From the NCBI GenBank assembly GCA_947476185.1, contig CANJPX010000004.1, forward strand, positions 1 to 64,000: a DNA stretch of 64,000 bases. Direction: 5' to 3'. Below, one piece after another: positions 10,101 to 18,635 of the stretch. The notes below the pieces were generated by a model. It saw nothing but the letters and a program-made list of their open reading frames with translations. It was not told the DNA's origin and did not search any database. The position numbers and the translations under genes are program-made. How positions within the stretch are numbered: the first letter of the stretch is position 1; every line of letters begins with the position of its first letter. This DNA is from Bacteroidota bacterium (lineage in GTDB: Bacteria > Bacteroidota > Bacteroidia > 2-12-FULL-35-15).

Positions 10101-10677
10101 AAGTCAAACCTGGATTAATATTGGTGTTTATTAATGTTGTTGTCGCAGCTAAAGTGCCACTGTTGTTTTTGTAAATTTTCATGTAATTATTATCATCGCA
10201 AACGGCTAAGTCTACCCAACCATCATTGTCAAAATCACCAAAAGTGATATTTTGCACAAAGTATGACCCAGTTAACGTAATAATTGTTTTAGCAATTGTA
10301 CTTCCTGTCCAAGATAGTTTTACAAGGTACATAGCTCCATTATTGCCAGTTGCAATATCTTTCCACCCATTGTGGTCAATATCGGCAACTGCCATTCCCC
10401 AAACATTTGAAGCTGATATAGCTCCTAAATTATAATGTGTATATGACCCGTTTTGATTCTGCATGTCAATTACAAGTGATTTTGACTGGTCCATCTTAAC
10501 AATATCATCAAGACCATCATTGTTGATATCAGATACAGAAATTGCGCAGCCACTATGAGTAGCTGTAGGGGTAAGGGTGTTCGAATTTGTAAAAGCGGTC
10601 TGTGAATTAACAATATTTGTAAATATTGAAAAACAGAATACTCCAAAAAACATTTTGTGGAAAGTAGAGTTTGTCAT
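7165..10677 (-). CDS. FG-GAP / ASPIC-UnbV repeat surface protein with T9SS sorting domain
   Basis: A very large secreted protein (1170 residues from the chosen ATG, which puts the hydrophobic signal segment right at the N-terminus; an ATG 14 codons upstream is less likely). Residues about 40-410 carry repeated D-x-D/N-x-DG calcium-binding loops of FG-GAP/VCBS type (DINNDGLDD, DFDNDGWVD, DIDNDGDLD). An ASPIC/UnbV domain follows, then Ig-like and SprB-like repeats with Cys and Thr/Ser-rich sequence. The last 75 residues (SVYPNPTSG to IRIIRSK) are a type A T9SS sorting domain. A beta-propeller adhesin or surface scaffold is the likely role. It follows the pentaheme cytochrome gene by 46 bp on the same strand, so the two are probably cotranscribed. 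Confidence 0.85.
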   Translation of the reverse strand: MTNSTFHKMFFGVFCFSIFTNIVNSQTAFTNSNTLTPTATHSGCAISVSDINNDGLDDIVKMDQSKSLVIDMQNQNGSYTHYNLGAISASNVWGMAVADIDHNGWKDIATGNNGAMYLVKLSWTGSTIAKTIITLTGSYFVQNITFGDFDNDGWVDLAVCDDNNYMKIYKNNSGTLAATTTLINTNINPGLTYGGDPYDSGNYGSVWLDIDNDGDLDLYIAHCRQSTSSYTDQRRRDRLFKNNGSGVFTESAASTNIEPVGDFKQSWTSSFGDLDNDGDMDVLQTNHGENSQIFKNNGSAVFTDVTAGSGFSTSFDAEESILEDFDNDGWLDIFITAYNGSSIVMYHNNGDGTYTNVTGAFGGSMSPFLSFATGDLNHDGFIDIEASYGSGYNTPTTTADVLWLNNKNSNHFITFNLTGTASNQNAIGAKVTITGAFGTQVREVRSGETYGTSNSLQVHFGLGSNTEITSAVIEWPAGGTTTFGTLSANQFVTAVEGTCTITGNIIPGPFAYCTGGSVTLNAQPGYTSYLWSNGATTSSVTSTSTSNYNVLVSTAGCSNLSPTITTVLNPIETPTVTTSGVNSCAGTLTLTSSTASAYSWTGPTGFTATTQSINPTSTGTYSLTTTGLCQNWTAAPTVISVLASPSPTATGASGPGPATYNLSAAGSGTVNWYAAASGGASLGTGVAFTTPTIGTTTTYYIDQTTIYLGATNSTGKANGSGSAASTSNGGLDFNVIAPCTLTSVKVYATTSGTKTIQLKNSAGTVLNSFTTGILPVDSSVITLNFPLTPGTGYRLTQSSATTTQLKRNNTGATYPYSAAGYVTITNGYTGAATSSAQYYYYYDWKITSPTSSCTSAPRVPVVATVTLSVSATSTMGSAILCNGGNTTVTVVGSGGTPPYTGEGVFTVGAGIHNFTVTDATSATFVTTITVTEPALLISNYASTDPTTCSGANGAIDLTVTGGTSAYTFLWSNGATTQNISGLAAGVYSYTVTDANGCTSAASSTLSNPPAPSVTVAVPVDTVCTYNSAFTLTGGSPTGGVFTGTGVTLGSFNPSAASAGFNVITYTYTDANGCFAASTDNIFVDVCAGISSISESLFSVYPNPTSGMLNIETEANDNTISLFDVLGNVIYSVKSSSLKTEIDMQNFADGIYFLKVANSKTVSTIRIIRSK

Positions 10678-10723
10678 GATTTTGGCTTTTGTTTTAGTTT
10701 GAGCTACCAAAATAAGCAAAATG

Positions 10724-12676
10724 TCATGATTTTACAACTTTTTTATAAATTATTTTTGTGCAGGTGATAATTTTTATATAATATATCCCCGAAATATTAG
10801 GTAAATAGAGGCTAATAGAAGGTTGGTACCCAATATTTTGAAGTTCTGATTGAATTTGCCCTGCAGAATTATAGACAATCACTGACTTTATGAGTGTTCC
10901 ATATTCAGAAGAAATATAAATATTGCCATCCATAGTGATTGTTGGCCACACTTTTACTTGTTCATTTAAGGAAAATCTGTTAGTAGAAAGTGGTAAGAGT
11001 ACATTGATCAAGCTGTCGCTTGCAACCAAAATGGGCTTTTTGTCGGCCCCATCATACATCGTTTTAAATGTATTTATTTCTGGAGTACTGTATGTAAACA
11101 TATTTTCTACCCATTTTGGCGGAATGGATTGATAATACATTTTTGATTTCACACTTATATTTCCAACTGCTGCTGACAAAGGAACGGCAAAATGCACCCA
11201 ATCAATTCCACTGCCTTCAATTGAAGAAATTTTATTGAAATCGGGATCAGAAAATGCGTCATTCGAATTTTTTACAGTATCATAAACCGGCGAAGCGGAT
11301 GTGAAACCTAATGGTGGTATTCGATTGTCTTTTAATAAAATAGAAGCTCGCTCTAATACGGAAGTGAAATTTCCATTCACATCCCCAGGAACCAATTCAT
11401 AAATTTGAGGGACATTGGATTGATTAATATTATCATGGTGGATTTCGAAAGCAGTGTTTTCTCCAATTACACCAAATTGATCATTAAAAATTCCGGATTT
11501 GAAAATAGTATCACTATTTCCATCAATTACTACAAATTGTAAAACAGCTCTTCGAGAAGGATAACCAGAAGGGAACTTATGTCCCGTTTTGTTTTTTAAC
11601 ATCACCTTAAAAAAGGCAGTGTCTGAAGTGATACTAACTAATTGTAAATCTAGATCCAAAGCTTTTGTTTGCAACATATCCATTGTAGCGGTGATGGTTG
11701 AATCAAAACTTTTGTTTGGTACATCTATTCCGAGAGCGGCTTTGTTTGCTTTGATTAAATTAAGCATTAAGGAATTCGCTCCTGCAAAAACATGTTGATT
11801 AAATGGAATACGTGGTGTTAGACCGGTAAACCCATTTGCGATAATTATTGGATCTAAAACTTGTGGCATATGACAAGTTTGACATTGGATATTGTTAGCA
11901 GGAAAATCTGAATTTTTATATTCATGATAAGTTGCTTGCTCCACAAAGTAACCTCCAGTAAAGCTTCCTGACAGATCAACGGATTCGGTAATTAGCGTAT
12001 GACAAGAAGAACACACTTTAGCTTGAGCCATATGGCTACTATAGGTAGGTGTGAATCCTTCATATAATTGCATTGGTCCCACAGAAGGTGCTGTGAAAGG
12101 ACCATATTCAACATGGTTTGTGTCGTAAGGTATTATGCCCGAATAAGTAAAGCCCACACTCGGATCTATTGCATGGCAAGAGCCGCAAGACACTCCGTCT
12201 AATCCAAGTGTATCATTTACAAGATCAGAAAGACCATAAAAAGGGTTGCCATGGAACTTAGAAGTATACGCACCTAAGGGTGCATGGCAATCTAAACATT
12301 TGTTTTGAAGTCCGCCAGCATGGGATGGATTTATAGTAATTTCATGTGTTACTTTCGCCCTCCAAAAAGGATCTTTTGCTGATAACGCCATCATTGAACT
12401 TTCCCATCTGCTAACTAAATTTATATCTTCTCCAGCTTCATTGATGTTTGCTACATGAGCTGAATCGTATCCATGGCAGCCTCTGCAGCTCGACGAAGGC
12501 AGAAAGAATTCCCCAGGTTCAATTGGAGCCCGATTCAATATTCCTTTGTAAGCATCTAACTGGGATTGAGTATGAAATTTGTGTCCCGAATTTTTTGAAG
12601 AAGCAGAGTTCAAAAATTTAAAGCCAGTCACAAAGCCAACTATTATAAAAAGAATTGTAATTTTTTTAATATTCAT
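10724..12676 (-). CDS. Pentaheme c-type cytochrome with T9SS-like sorting domain
   Basis: A 650-residue exported multihaem protein. An N-terminal hydrophobic segment (about 5-19) is the signal. Five CxxCH haem-binding motifs are visible: CRGCH 64-68, CLDCH 127-131, CGSCH 164-168, CSSCH 222-226 and CQTCH 265-269. The second half has no haem motif and is beta-rich. The final 80 residues (VIVYNSAGQ to YYIKIITCTKIIYKKVVKS) match a type A T9SS sorting domain. The protein should therefore be a surface-exposed electron carrier or redox enzyme; the substrate is unknown. The FG-GAP gene follows closely, and dsbD lies upstream on the same strand behind a terminator. Confidence 0.85.
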   Translation of the reverse strand: MNIKKITILFIIVGFVTGFKFLNSASSKNSGHKFHTQSQLDAYKGILNRAPIEPGEFFLPSSSCRGCHGYDSAHVANINEAGEDINLVSRWESSMMALSAKDPFWRAKVTHEITINPSHAGGLQNKCLDCHAPLGAYTSKFHGNPFYGLSDLVNDTLGLDGVSCGSCHAIDPSVGFTYSGIIPYDTNHVEYGPFTAPSVGPMQLYEGFTPTYSSHMAQAKVCSSCHTLITESVDLSGSFTGGYFVEQATYHEYKNSDFPANNIQCQTCHMPQVLDPIIIANGFTGLTPRIPFNQHVFAGANSLMLNLIKANKAALGIDVPNKSFDSTITATMDMLQTKALDLDLQLVSITSDTAFFKVMLKNKTGHKFPSGYPSRRAVLQFVVIDGNSDTIFKSGIFNDQFGVIGENTAFEIHHDNINQSNVPQIYELVPGDVNGNFTSVLERASILLKDNRIPPLGFTSASPVYDTVKNSNDAFSDPDFNKISSIEGSGIDWVHFAVPLSAAVGNISVKSKMYYQSIPPKWVENMFTYSTPEINTFKTMYDGADKKPILVASDSLINVLLPLSTNRFSLNEQVKVWPTITMDGNIYISSEYGTLIKSVIVYNSAGQIQSELQNIGYQPSISLYLPNISGIYYIKIITCTKIIYKKVVKS

Positions 12677-12693
12677 GCAGTAATTTTTTTCTG

Positions 12694-12723
12694 TAAATAT
12701 AATTAATAATGAATAGCGACAAA
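12694..12723 (-). promoter_or_regulatory. Candidate promoter of the cytochrome/FG-GAP pair
   Basis: On the minus strand TTTG (12723-12720), 18 bp, then TATATTTA (12701-12694) resemble the Bacteroidota -33 TTG / -7 TAnnTTTG promoter with one mismatch in the -7 box. It lies 17 bp before the cytochrome ATG and downstream of the dsbD terminator, consistent with an independent transcript. Confidence 0.45.
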
Positions 12724-12760
12724 GTTGCTAAAATATGTGAAATGTCCAAGCCATAATTAA

Positions 12761-12796
12761 AAAAAAATCCCGATTCTTCATCGGGATTTTTTTTAT
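12761..12796 (-). terminator. Intrinsic terminator after dsbD
   Basis: ATCCCGAT (12767-12774) pairs with ATCGGGAT (12780-12787) around a 5-nt loop, with A/T tracts on both sides. It lies immediately after the dsbD stop codon and separates dsbD from the cytochrome gene. Confidence 0.85.
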
Positions 12797-14928
12797 TTGC
12801 CAGAACGCTTTTTGAACTCGTTAATGCCTTCGTCCATCCAATTGGTGTATTCTGGTATTCCTGATTTATAGCCTCTTGGAGTATTAAGCAATTGTTCATT
12901 ATGGTCGAGCAACACATACAAGGGTTGCGTACTTTGTTTGTATAATGTTTCTTCCATATATTTAAATTTATCTCCAACAGTTGTGATCTCTCTTTCTTGA
13001 CCGAACCAAAATACCTTCATATAATCCTTTGGGTCTAATTCCGCTTTATCATCAACGAATAAAGAAACCAACACTACATTATTGTTAAGACGTTTTGTTA
13101 CCTCTGCATCCGGCCAAACGAAGTCTTCAGTTTTTCTACAGTTTGCACATTGAAGTCCTGTAAAATCGATCATCAATGGTTTACCAACTTTTTTTGCATA
13201 AGCTAATGCATGTGCATAATCGTTTTTGAAATGTACAATTCCATTTTTGCTGGTATGAATATATGCTGCAAATTTAGGGTCAGTATTTGAAGCTTCCGAA
13301 TTAGTGCTCGTTCCGGAACCACCAAATCCATTAGGGGATTCAGAGTTTTCGTAGGATGGTAAAACACCGCTGAATAATTTTAGTGGCGCACCCCATAATC
13401 CGGGAATTAAATAAATGGTAACAAAGAAAGAAAGAATGATAATGAATATTCTTGTTACTGAAAGGTGTTTAACATCACTGTCGTGAGAGGTCTTAAATCC
13501 ACCTAATAAGTATATCGTCATTAATCCGAAAATTACTATCCAAAGTGAAATGAATACTTCCCGGGTTAAAATTCCGGAATTATATGCGACATCCACATTA
13601 GAGGCAAATTTTAAAGCAAGTGCTAATTCTAAGAATCCTAAAACAACTTTTACAGTGTTAAGCCAGCCACCACTTTTCGGCATGGAGTTTAGCATAGATG
13701 GGAAAAAGGCAAACAATCCAAAAGGTAAAGCTAAGCCAGATGAAAATCCTAACATAGCCCAAAATGCGCCAGCCGTATTTCCGGAAGTGGAAGCTGCAAC
13801 AAGAGCATTTCCAACCATTGGCCCTGTACATGAAAAGGAAACTACGACCAATGCCAATGCCATGAAAAAGATTCCTGCAAATCCGCCTCTATCACCTTGA
13901 GCGTCAATTTTATTGACAAAAGCAGAGGGTAATACTATTTCGAATGCTCCTAAAAATGATGCGGCAAAAACTAACAACAAAATAAATATCACAAAATTAA
14001 ATCCTGCGCTTGTTGCAAAGGTATTCAGAGCGCCACCACCCCAAATTGCAGAAATACCCAATCCTAACGTAACAAAAATTACAATGATGGATAATGCATA
14101 CAATACCGCATTTAGCTTTCCTTTGGCTTTTGTTTTACTTCTTTTTAAGAAAAAACTTACGTTCATCGGTATCATTGGAAAAACGCAAGGAGTGAAAAGA
14201 GCAGCAAAACCCCATAAGAAACCTGTTAATAATATTGACCACCAGGATTTTCCTTCCAAGGAAGTATCATCCACCTCCGTTTTAAAATTGTTCGATTGTT
14301 TAACAATTGTTTTAGACGATGAGTCAACATTTGTGCTGGAGATCTTTGGTTCAGAAGGTGTTTTTGATGCGAAGGCTTGTGCAACAGCTCCGGAGTCGAT
14401 AATACATGGTGCATTATTGGTTCCAATAGGAACAAGATTTACTCCTTGCTTTTCACATTCTTCAGTTCCTTTGAACTTAAATTCAAATGGAGTGGCAGGA
14501 GGGAAAATGCATTTTTCTTCAGTACAAGCCTGGTATTCGTATTTTCCTTTTATTACAATTTCTTTATTTGCTTTTAAAGCTATTTTTTGTTTGAAGGTTA
14601 CTGTTTTTTCAAAATAGGCAACTTGCATATCAAAAACCTTGTCCATTGCTCTGATTGGAGTACCTTCTGTCGGCTTTCCTATTGCTTCATAATCATTGCT
14701 TTTGTCTACATATATGTTTGCAGGCATCGGGCCTTCATCGCCTTTCATCGTTAGGGAATATACATGCCAATGCTCCTCAATGGTGCCTGTGAATTGGATC
14801 TCATATTCACAAGCGCTGATTTTTTTGCTAGATAATTTCCATTTTACAGGATCGACTACTTGTGCAAAAGATTGATTAAATAATAATACGCCTGTGAGGA
14901 GTATAGTAAGCCTGAAAATGTTCTTCAT
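12793..14928 (-). CDS. dsbD: Thiol:disulfide interchange protein DsbD
   Basis: DsbD passes electrons from cytoplasmic thioredoxin across the inner membrane to periplasmic thiol proteins. All three modules are present in 711 residues: a signal peptide (1-22) and an N-terminal beta domain with Cys135/Cys140 (ACTEEKCIFPP); a CcdA-like membrane core of eight or so helices (about 228-515) with Cys248 (FTPCVFPM) and Cys367 (SFSCTGP); and a C-terminal thioredoxin domain with Cys594-x-x-Cys597 (CANC). A low-complexity linker (525-550) joins the last two. It is monocistronic with its own terminator. Downstream lies a pentaheme cytochrome, whose CxxCH motifs need reduced cysteines for haem attachment; that link is inferred from position. 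Confidence 0.93.
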   Translation of the reverse strand: MKNIFRLTILLTGVLLFNQSFAQVVDPVKWKLSSKKISACEYEIQFTGTIEEHWHVYSLTMKGDEGPMPANIYVDKSNDYEAIGKPTEGTPIRAMDKVFDMQVAYFEKTVTFKQKIALKANKEIVIKGKYEYQACTEEKCIFPPATPFEFKFKGTEECEKQGVNLVPIGTNNAPCIIDSGAVAQAFASKTPSEPKISSTNVDSSSKTIVKQSNNFKTEVDDTSLEGKSWWSILLTGFLWGFAALFTPCVFPMIPMNVSFFLKRSKTKAKGKLNAVLYALSIIVIFVTLGLGISAIWGGGALNTFATSAGFNFVIFILLLVFAASFLGAFEIVLPSAFVNKIDAQGDRGGFAGIFFMALALVVVSFSCTGPMVGNALVAASTSGNTAGAFWAMLGFSSGLALPFGLFAFFPSMLNSMPKSGGWLNTVKVVLGFLELALALKFASNVDVAYNSGILTREVFISLWIVIFGLMTIYLLGGFKTSHDSDVKHLSVTRIFIIILSFFVTIYLIPGLWGAPLKLFSGVLPSYENSESPNGFGGSGTSTNSEASNTDPKFAAYIHTSKNGIVHFKNDYAHALAYAKKVGKPLMIDFTGLQCANCRKTEDFVWPDAEVTKRLNNNVVLVSLFVDDKAELDPKDYMKVFWFGQEREITTVGDKFKYMEETLYKQSTQPLYVLLDHNEQLLNTPRGYKSGIPEYTNWMDEGINEFKKRSGK

Positions 14929-14973
14929 AAGTATTGGGTTAAATTTCCTTTTTATTTGAACTTGTGTAAATAT

Positions 14974-15006
14974 AAAAAAATAGCCCTGAAATATCAGGGC
15001 TATTTT
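14974..15006 (-). terminator. Intrinsic terminator of the pabB-tilS operon
   Basis: TAGCCCTGA (14981-14989) pairs with TCAGGGCTA (14994-15002) around AATA. Read on the minus strand it is followed by a T-run (plus-strand A-run 14974-14980). It closes the three-gene minus-strand operon. Confidence 0.85.
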
Positions 15007-15052
15007 CGAAATATTATTAGCAATTGATAGCCAAACTGTGTTAAAAAATGAT

Positions 15053-15604
15053 TTAAATCATTTTGCTAGGCTTGTCTTTCGATATTAAATCTACTAATAT
15101 TTTGAACAATTCATCCGATTTCAGGCTGCCAATGCGGTATTTTAGGCCATCCTTATCCATTAATTCTATGGCCTCATTTCCTTGAGTGAAAAAACGGATC
15201 TTGTTTTTAAAGTGAAGATTGTAAACCGGACGATTCAATACATATTTGCTGTATTTCACTTTTTTTACTTCAACAATACTATTCAAATCAATTTTTACTT
15301 TTCTGGATGTCCATAAACCGTCCAATATTAAACTGTTTCCGATGATCTTGGTGTGGATGTGCAAAACAAAAATTAATAGCAGTGAAAGTGTCATCAAAAT
15401 AATTCCCATCAGAAAAAATAATTGCCCCGAATTTTCATCAACAGGAGATGAAGGAATATCAACCACTACAACATTTATTGCTTTCGGATTTTCACTCCAA
15501 TAATACAGAATAAAACAAAACATGGCTAGAACTGTGCGCCATAGTATCGACCATTTATTATAGCCGATGTATTGTTTTTCCTCAAATAAAATTTCGTCTT
15601 GCAT
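15053..15604 (-). CDS. Membrane protein of unknown function
   Basis: A 183-residue protein with two predicted membrane helices (about 20-41 and 64-86) separated by a short extracytoplasmic loop. The C-terminal 95 residues are a soluble beta-rich region that resembles small bacterial PH-like domains in pattern, but I cannot name a family. It starts 19 bp after the tilS stop and is the last gene of the pabB-tilS operon, with a terminator behind it. Confidence 0.75.
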   Translation of the reverse strand: MQDEILFEEKQYIGYNKWSILWRTVLAMFCFILYYWSENPKAINVVVVDIPSSPVDENSGQLFFLMGIILMTLSLLLIFVLHIHTKIIGNSLILDGLWTSRKVKIDLNSIVEVKKVKYSKYVLNRPVYNLHFKNKIRFFTQGNEAIELMDKDGLKYRIGSLKSDELFKILVDLISKDKPSKMI

Positions 15605-15623
15605 GGTGCATCAAAGTTAAGAA

Positions 15624-16985
15624 CTAAACCCGTTCTGCAAAATATATTTTCTTTGTTTTGTCAGTGATCTTATAGCGGTCATCGATCCGCAATCCGATAA
15701 CCCAAACAATTTTATCTTTTGAAGTCAGCAACCAGGTTTTTTCTTTTTGGTTGACAGGTATTTTGTTATCTATAAAAAAATCGCTCAACTTTTTTTTGCT
15801 CTTCATTCCAAGAGGAAAAAAAGAATCTCCTTTATTCCATTTTCTAACCTCAAGCGGAAATTCCAATTTTTCGAGGTCCAGGGTGGCAAAATTTTTTGTT
15901 AATTGAAGTTGGTGATCTTTAGCATTTATGCAACGCAATTGGATTTCCAAATCTTCTAACTTTATTGTTTTCTGATTTTTTTTTATCAAAAATTTCTTTT
16001 CAGGTAATTCTTGTGACCTGACAATTGTTTTTTTTATCCTTGTTTTCGGATCTATTGGTTCAATCAATAAAAATTCTCTATCTTTTATTAACCGATGTGT
16101 TGAAGAGAAAAATTGTTTCCCTGATTGACCGTCCAAGCAGTTTATGATTTCATCGACAGTTGTCGAATTAAAGCCTAGAGGAAACAAGAATTCAAAAAGG
16201 TAAGGTTCAATAGGTTTTAGTTTTTTTAATCGTTCAATTGGAATACGAATAGTGTTTTTATCTTTTTTAATTATTTTTGAATGCTGATTCGAGATCTCTG
16301 TTTTATAAACCCTTTCAGTATCGCTTAATCGTTTAATATCATTTGCAATTGTTTGATGGATGTTAGGATTAAGTTCCTGCAGCAAGGGGATTAGTTTGTG
16401 ACGGATTTTATTACGGACATATTTATCTGAATTATTGCTGCTATCTTCACGGTATTCTAATTTATTATTTTTTGCAAATGATACTATTTGTTCCTTGTTT
16501 GCAAACAGTAAAGGCCGAATAATTTTTCCGTTTTTTGGCAAAATACCATGCAATCCGGAAATGCCGGTACCACGAATTAAATTGATAAAAAATGTCTCGA
16601 TGGAATCGTCCTGATGATGTGCCGTTGCGATATATTTATAGTTGAATTGTTCTCTGATCTCCTCGAACCATTTATAGCGTAATTGGCGGGCAGCTATTTG
16701 AATGGATAATTTATTTTTTTTTGCGAATTCTGTTGTGTTAAAAATAACAGAATGGAATTGTACTTTATATTTTTCAGCAAGTTCCTCTACAAAAATTTCA
16801 TCGGCATTACTTTCATCGGCTCTTAAATTGAAATTACAGTGTGCAATGCCAAATTTTAATCCTGCTTTGTGAAAAAGTTCACACATTATGATTGAATCAA
16901 TCCCTCCACTAACAGTTAAAAGAATTTTTTCTGTTCTCTTGAACAGTTTTTCTTTTTCTACATATGTGCTAAATGTATTAAGCAT
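15624..16985 (-). CDS. tilS: tRNA(Ile)-lysidine synthase TilS
   Basis: TilS attaches lysine to C34 of the CAU-anticodon isoleucine tRNA, so that it reads AUA codons; it is essential in most bacteria. The 453-residue protein has the ATP-pyrophosphatase loop SGGIDS at 26-31, the N-type ATPase domain to about residue 200 (including YIATAHHQDDSIETF and GLHGILP), and a C-terminal TilS substrate-binding domain (about 370-450, with FFPLGMKSKKKLSDFF). It starts 17 bp after pabB and is cotranscribed with it. Confidence 0.95.
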   Translation of the reverse strand: MLNTFSTYVEKEKLFKRTEKILLTVSGGIDSIIMCELFHKAGLKFGIAHCNFNLRADESNADEIFVEELAEKYKVQFHSVIFNTTEFAKKNKLSIQIAARQLRYKWFEEIREQFNYKYIATAHHQDDSIETFFINLIRGTGISGLHGILPKNGKIIRPLLFANKEQIVSFAKNNKLEYREDSSNNSDKYVRNKIRHKLIPLLQELNPNIHQTIANDIKRLSDTERVYKTEISNQHSKIIKKDKNTIRIPIERLKKLKPIEPYLFEFLFPLGFNSTTVDEIINCLDGQSGKQFFSSTHRLIKDREFLLIEPIDPKTRIKKTIVRSQELPEKKFLIKKNQKTIKLEDLEIQLRCINAKDHQLQLTKNFATLDLEKLEFPLEVRKWNKGDSFFPLGMKSKKKLSDFFIDNKIPVNQKEKTWLLTSKDKIVWVIGLRIDDRYKITDKTKKIYFAERV

Positions 16986-17002
16986 TCTGCAAATTTACAT
17001 GT

Positions 17003-18433
17003 TTAGATCTGTACTTTCTTATTATTTGAAATTTGTAATACCTCAAACATGGCTTTTGCCTTTAACATGCACTCTTCGTATTCTTGTCCTGCTTCTGCTT
17101 TATCGGTAATGGCGCTCCCAACCATGAAAGACAAGTATTTGTTTTGTGAATTATAGAGGATGCTTCTGATAACAACATTAAAATCGAAGTCTCCTTCCGG
17201 AGAAATATAGCCGACAGCTCCGGAATACAATCCTCGTTTAGTACTTTCATACTGGTCAATAAGTTTCATGGCACTTATTTTTGGAGCTCCGGTCATTGAT
17301 CCCATTGGAAACATGTTTCTAATTATTTCTGTAAAAGAAATAGCCCGGTCGATCTCACAACTGACCGTAGAGATCATTTGATGAACTTGTTTGTAAGAAT
17401 AGATCCCGAATAATTCTTCAACCTTAACACTTCCTTTTTTAGCGATTCGCGAAAGGTCATTTCTAACAAGATCTACGATCATTACATTTTCACTTCTTTC
17501 TTTTGCATTATTCAGCAGGTCATATTTTAATTTATCATCATCTGTTTTTATATCTGATCGTTTGATGGTTCCCTTTATAGGCTGCGAAATAAGCTTGTTT
17601 GAGCGCTTTTGCAAAAATCTTTCCGGACTGGCACACATCAAATAGTTTGTGCCGAATTTACAATAGGCAGAAAAAGGTGCTCCGGAAATGGCATTCAGTT
17701 TTTTGTAAATATCTACCGTATTTATTTCAGCATTTTCAGCAAAAAATTCCTGGCAAAAATTAATTTCATAAATGTCCCCTTTGCGGATATGTTTTTTTAA
17801 TTTTTCGACTGATCCAATATATTGCTCTTTAGTGATTTTAGATTGGATGTTGATCTGTATAGATTCCTTATTTTTTTCTATTGACTCCACTGTAAAACAA
17901 TGTTCAAAGATTATGTTCGCTTCACTTTCGGAAACGAATTCATCATCATAAAAAACGGAAACGTTTTCATTTTCAACTTGCAGAACAACTTCAGGTGAAT
18001 AGAACTGAAGTGTTGGAAAATCTAGTTTGTCATCATTTTCAGAATTTAATTGTTCTATTTCATTCTTGAGATCGTAGCTGAAGTATCCAAAGAGCCACCC
18101 TTTTTTTGTATCGTAGAATTGCTGTAGATCATGAAGCGCCGTTTTTGAATTAATTGCCGAAAACTCATGAGTTGAGCCAACAGCGATTAGTTTAGAGGAT
18201 GATAAATATTTCTTGTCATTAACTTCTTCGTTAGAATCAAAAACACATAGCCGTCCAAAGCGCTCGTTTAGACCTTCAATGTTGATGTTTTGATTGACAG
18301 AGGTAAGAGTATAGATCCGTTTTTTTTGCACACGTAAAGATAGTTTTTCAATTTCAATTGAATGAAAATCATTTTTGTCAAAATTTGAGAAGTTCTTAGC
18401 CTCGCTTTTTTGTCCCACCAAGCTAAAAATCAC
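17003..18433 (-). CDS. pabB: Aminodeoxychorismate synthase component I (PabB-type)
   Basis: A 476-residue chorismate-binding enzyme. PabB combines chorismate with ammonia to make 4-amino-4-deoxychorismate for folate synthesis. The motif PIKGT at 285-289 carries the lysine that forms a covalent intermediate in PabB; anthranilate synthases have PIAGT, so I prefer PabB over TrpE. Other conserved segments are GDIYEINFCQ (219-228), LVRNDLSRI (322-330) and GSMTGAPKISAM (378-389). The partner glutaminase gene is not in the window. It heads the pabB-tilS-membrane protein operon, divergent from mraZ. Confidence 0.88.
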   Translation of the reverse strand: MIFSLVGQKSEAKNFSNFDKNDFHSIEIEKLSLRVQKKRIYTLTSVNQNINIEGLNERFGRLCVFDSNEEVNDKKYLSSSKLIAVGSTHEFSAINSKTALHDLQQFYDTKKGWLFGYFSYDLKNEIEQLNSENDDKLDFPTLQFYSPEVVLQVENENVSVFYDDEFVSESEANIIFEHCFTVESIEKNKESIQINIQSKITKEQYIGSVEKLKKHIRKGDIYEINFCQEFFAENAEINTVDIYKKLNAISGAPFSAYCKFGTNYLMCASPERFLQKRSNKLISQPIKGTIKRSDIKTDDDKLKYDLLNNAKERSENVMIVDLVRNDLSRIAKKGSVKVEELFGIYSYKQVHQMISTVSCEIDRAISFTEIIRNMFPMGSMTGAPKISAMKLIDQYESTKRGLYSGAVGYISPEGDFDFNVVIRSILYNSQNKYLSFMVGSAITDKAEAGQEYEECMLKAKAMFEVLQISNNKKVQI

Positions 18434-18551
18434 ATTTTAATTATTAATAATATTTTACGAATCGTAATAATAATAGCTATTATAAAGCTTTTTAGAAATA
18501 TTAATTAGAGGTTATTTTTTTTCATTTTTTGCCCATTTCGATGTTTAAAAG

Positions 18552-18595
18552 TGGAAAGTTTTCAACAAAGTGGGGATTTGTGGTAAAAAGTGGGA
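18552..18595 (+). promoter_or_regulatory. MraZ-box direct repeats (operator of the dcw operon)
   Basis: TGGNN pentamers occur at 18571 (TGGGG), 18581 (TGGTA) and 18591 (TGGGA) with an exact 10-bp period, each preceded by G, plus a further GTGGAA at 18551. MraZ in E. coli and other bacteria binds TGGGN direct repeats spaced by 5 bp in its own promoter. The array ends about 40 bp before mraZ, so the dcw cluster is probably controlled by its first product. The repeats are visible; binding is inferred. Confidence 0.7.
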
Positions 18596-18635
18596 AAATT
18601 CTTTTTATTTTTACAGCTTAAAGGATAAAACCACA

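Noticed and set aside
8000-10600. Repeats in the FG-GAP gene as a CRISPR or satellite array
   Set aside because: They are degenerate coding repeats (calcium loops and Ig-like units), with no constant repeat/spacer pattern.
13550-14617. Two long plus-strand open frames (116 and 234 codons) opposite dsbD
   Set aside because: They are shadows of the well-conserved dsbD coding strand; their translations are Lys/Asn/Pro-rich with no recognisable domain or start signal.
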